DNA from: UBA8752 sp036159995
GTDB taxonomy: Bacteria; Bacteroidota; Bacteroidia; Flavobacteriales_D; Sanyastnellaceae
DNA length: 16,095 bases
Assembly (NCBI GenBank): GCA_036159995.1
Contig: JAYYEI010000044.1
Location: forward strand, 1 to 16,095
Direction of reading: 5' to 3'
Numbering within the stretch: position 1 is the first letter of the stretch; every line of letters begins with the position of its first letter. Below the pieces are notes generated by a model, which was not told the DNA's origin, ran no database searches, and saw only the letters and a list, made by a program, of their open reading frames with translations. This document shows positions 14,581-16,095 of the stretch, piece by piece. The position numbers and the translations under genes are program-made.

Positions 14581-16095
14581 TCAGTATGTGCAGGCTCCGT
14601 TGGCCGCGTCGGCGTAGTTCGTGGCCGTCTTGTCGGTGCAATTGTCCACGTCGTCGCAAAGGCCGTCACTGTCTTCGTCACTGACGCCGCAGTCGCAGCA
14701 GAGGGAGTACGGCATGATGAGCATCAGGGTGTTGCTCGTGCAGCTGTTGGCGTCGGTGGCCGTGACCGAATAGGAACCAGCGGCGATGCCGTCGATGGCG
14801 CCCGGCTGTGCGATGGTGTAGTCGGCGGCACCGTTGATGCCGGTCAACGTGAGGGACGTCGGGGTGCCCGTCATGACAGTGAGGGAGGCGCTGCCGTCCT
14901 CGGCCGTCAGGGTGGTGGTGGACAGGTCAACGGTAATGTTGCCCAGCACCAGGGCGTCCTCACACGGATCCACCAACGTTGCGCAGCTGCCATCATCCGT
15001 GTTGGCCGAGGCGTCATATTCGGTGTAGTTGGCGTCTGTACAGCCTTCCACCACGGGTGTAGCGCAGCTGCCATCGTCAGTGTTGGCGGTGGCGTCGTAC
15101 TCGGTGTAGGCGGGGTCCGTGCAGCCTTCCACCACGGGCGTGGCACAGCTGCCGTCGTCGGTGGTGGCGTCGGCATCGTACTCGGTGTAGTTTGAATCCA
15201 TGCACCCTGGGATTGCAGCTGCGACTGTGGGTGCATCCAGCATACACCGGAGGGTGGTGCCATATTTCCTGCGGTTTCTGGCAATCTGAACGTGGTTCGT
15301 GCTGGTGGTCATTTCAATTCTGAAATACTCGCCTCCCCCAACATTCGAGCTGTTTGGGTCTTGCATGTCGAAGAACCACGTGCCCTTCACATGAAGGTCT
15401 TTGGTGCCTTGGCCTGCACCATGAGAGCGACCACCCATGAGAGCATTGAATCCAAAATCATCTGTTCCACCAGCTGAGGTTCCGCGCAACTTCTGGCCGG
15501 TGAGTTCTTGTGCTCCAATGGTTTGGAGGTGAGACAAATTGAGGGTGTCTTCTGCAGGGGCGCCTGCTTCCACCATCAGGATCATCCAGTCATTCTTCGT
15601 GGGAATGTGCCACCCCACGGGACACACATTCCGTGCGTCCGTCATGGTCCATCCACTGTAATGGTAGCCGTAGAGGTCAAAGTTGGCATCGCTGTTGCCC
15701 GGTCGACGGCGAATGGGGGTGGTGTTGCCATTCCATTGCCCATTGGTTTCTTGCAGAGGAATCAAGTCTCCATTGTTGAATGAAGTGGCCTTGAGGTTCT
15801 CCGCAAACCAGCACTGATCGCCAATCTGTATTACGTCGTAGGTGTACCCTTGATAGGTAGGGGATACACAACTGGAGCTTTGGACCACGGAGAAGGTGGC
15901 AGTGAAGTTGTTGCCTGAATCGCTGTCGTACTGGGTCTCGCCGCAGCCGGACGGATTGCTGTTATTTCCATCGGCTTCCCAGTAGAGTTCGAGGACGTAG
16001 TCGCCCGCAGTGAGGGCGTCGAGCAAGTCGATCGCTTGTCCTGTGGCGGCCCATTTTTGGTCTGAGCCACTGAGGTTGGCGCTGAAGGGCAGGTC
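14581..16095 (-). CDS. Secreted FISUMP protein, tandem paralog, 5' end beyond the window
   Basis: The frame is open from the right edge (first full codon GAC at 16095) to the TGA at 14581, giving 504 residues of the C-terminal part. The start codon and signal peptide lie outside; the in-frame TTG near 16026 is internal, since the paralog continues upstream of it. Order: the end of the N-terminal beta-rich domain (LPFSANLSGSDQKW, DYVLELYWEADG); one FISUMP domain at about 15236-15870 (IGDQCWFAENLKAT, VCPVGWHIPTKNDW, FGFNALMGGRS, TLRCM); three 27-residue repeats; then a short domain with TSLTLTGINGAADYTIAQPG and the tail CCDCGVSDEDSDGLCDD ending NGACTY. It is a shorter version of the 1,837-residue protein, lacking the propeller, second FISUMP and NIDO-like parts. 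The function, probably surface binding, is inferred. Confidence 0.92.
   Translation of the reverse strand, partial: DLPFSANLSGSDQKWAATGQAIDLLDALTAGDYVLELYWEADGNNSNPSGCGETQYDSDSGNNFTATFSVVQSSSCVSPTYQGYTYDVIQIGDQCWFAENLKATSFNNGDLIPLQETNGQWNGNTTPIRRRPGNSDANFDLYGYHYSGWTMTDARNVCPVGWHIPTKNDWMILMVEAGAPAEDTLNLSHLQTIGAQELTGQKLRGTSAGGTDDFGFNALMGGRSHGAGQGTKDLHVKGTWFFDMQDPNSSNVGGGEYFRIEMTTSTNHVQIARNRRKYGTTLRCMLDAPTVAAAIPGCMDSNYTEYDADATTDDGSCATPVVEGCTDPAYTEYDATANTDDGSCATPVVEGCTDANYTEYDASANTDDGSCATLVDPCEDALVLGNITVDLSTTTLTAEDGSASLTVMTGTPTSLTLTGINGAADYTIAQPGAIDGIAAGSYSVTATDANSCTSNTLMLIMPYSLCCDCGVSDEDSDGLCDDVDNCTDKTATNYADAANGACTY
14974..15207 (-). repeat. Three 81-bp (27-aa) CTD..DDGSC repeats
   Basis: Three units (27, 27 and 24 residues) follow the FISUMP domain of the partial paralog. 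The first has Met in place of Thr (GCMDSNY). They belong to the same family as the arrays at 9850-10326 and 12814-13212, so copy number varies from 3 to 6 between arrays. Confidence 0.93.
15889..16092 (-). repeat. Near-identical segment shared with 13864-14067
   Basis: This is the second copy of the N-domain segment described at 13864-14067, at the right edge of the window. The homology probably continues beyond the edge, so its full length cannot be measured here. Confidence 0.9.

Noticed and set aside
14581..16026. Start of the partial paralog at 16026
   Set aside because: That codon is an internal TTG within LLDALTAGDY; the frame and the homology to the giant protein continue to the window edge.

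Overview
The window is a GC-rich stretch of a bacterial chromosome, most likely from a marine or aquatic member of the Bacteroidota (Flavobacteriales-like). Four things point there: secreted proteins built from the CTDxxxxNYxxxAxxDDGSC repeat, FISUMP domains, a TAnnTTTG-type -7 element just upstream of a start codon, and an absence of strong Shine-Dalgarno sequences. The lineage is an inference from content; there is no rRNA or other marker gene here.

Layout from left to right. (1) 1-1979, minus strand: the 5' part of a secreted protein with a signal peptide, an unassigned N-terminal domain and an array of 62-residue Asp/Cys-rich repeats that runs off the left edge. (2) 2077-3240, plus strand: a GT4 glycosyltransferase, the only plus-strand gene. 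(3) 8544-3222, minus strand: a tightly packed run of seven genes, in transcription order tatA-like, a CaCA Na+/Ca2+ antiporter, an AlkB-family dioxygenase, panB, an RluA-family pseudouridine synthase, trxB, and an M15/VanY-type D,D-carboxypeptidase lipoprotein. Most junctions overlap or lie within a few bases, so one operon is likely. A TACCTTTG element sits just before tatA. (4) 8545-8874: the only gap above 300 bases, holding two GC-rich hairpins and possibly a small RNA. (5) 14388-8875, minus strand: a giant 1,837-residue secreted mosaic protein. Its order is a beta-sandwich-like N-domain, FISUMP, five 27-residue repeats, FISUMP, a seven-bladed FG-GAP-like propeller, a SprB-like repeat, six more 27-residue repeats, a NIDO-like domain and a thrombospondin-3-like C-terminus. 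(6) 16095-14581, minus strand: a tandem paralog, cut by the right edge, sharing the N-domain (one 110-bp stretch is identical), one FISUMP, three 27-residue repeats, the C-terminus and even the downstream terminator.

The operon holds conserved housekeeping functions: protein export, ion exchange, alkylation repair, pantothenate synthesis, RNA modification, redox and cell wall. The flanks are fast-evolving secreted or surface proteins. The most notable signal is the tandem FISUMP mosaic family: modular, recently duplicated, partly homogenised, and ending in a shared Cys/Asp-rich tail rather than a recognisable type IX secretion C-terminal domain. I see no mobile element, tRNA, rRNA or CRISPR array.
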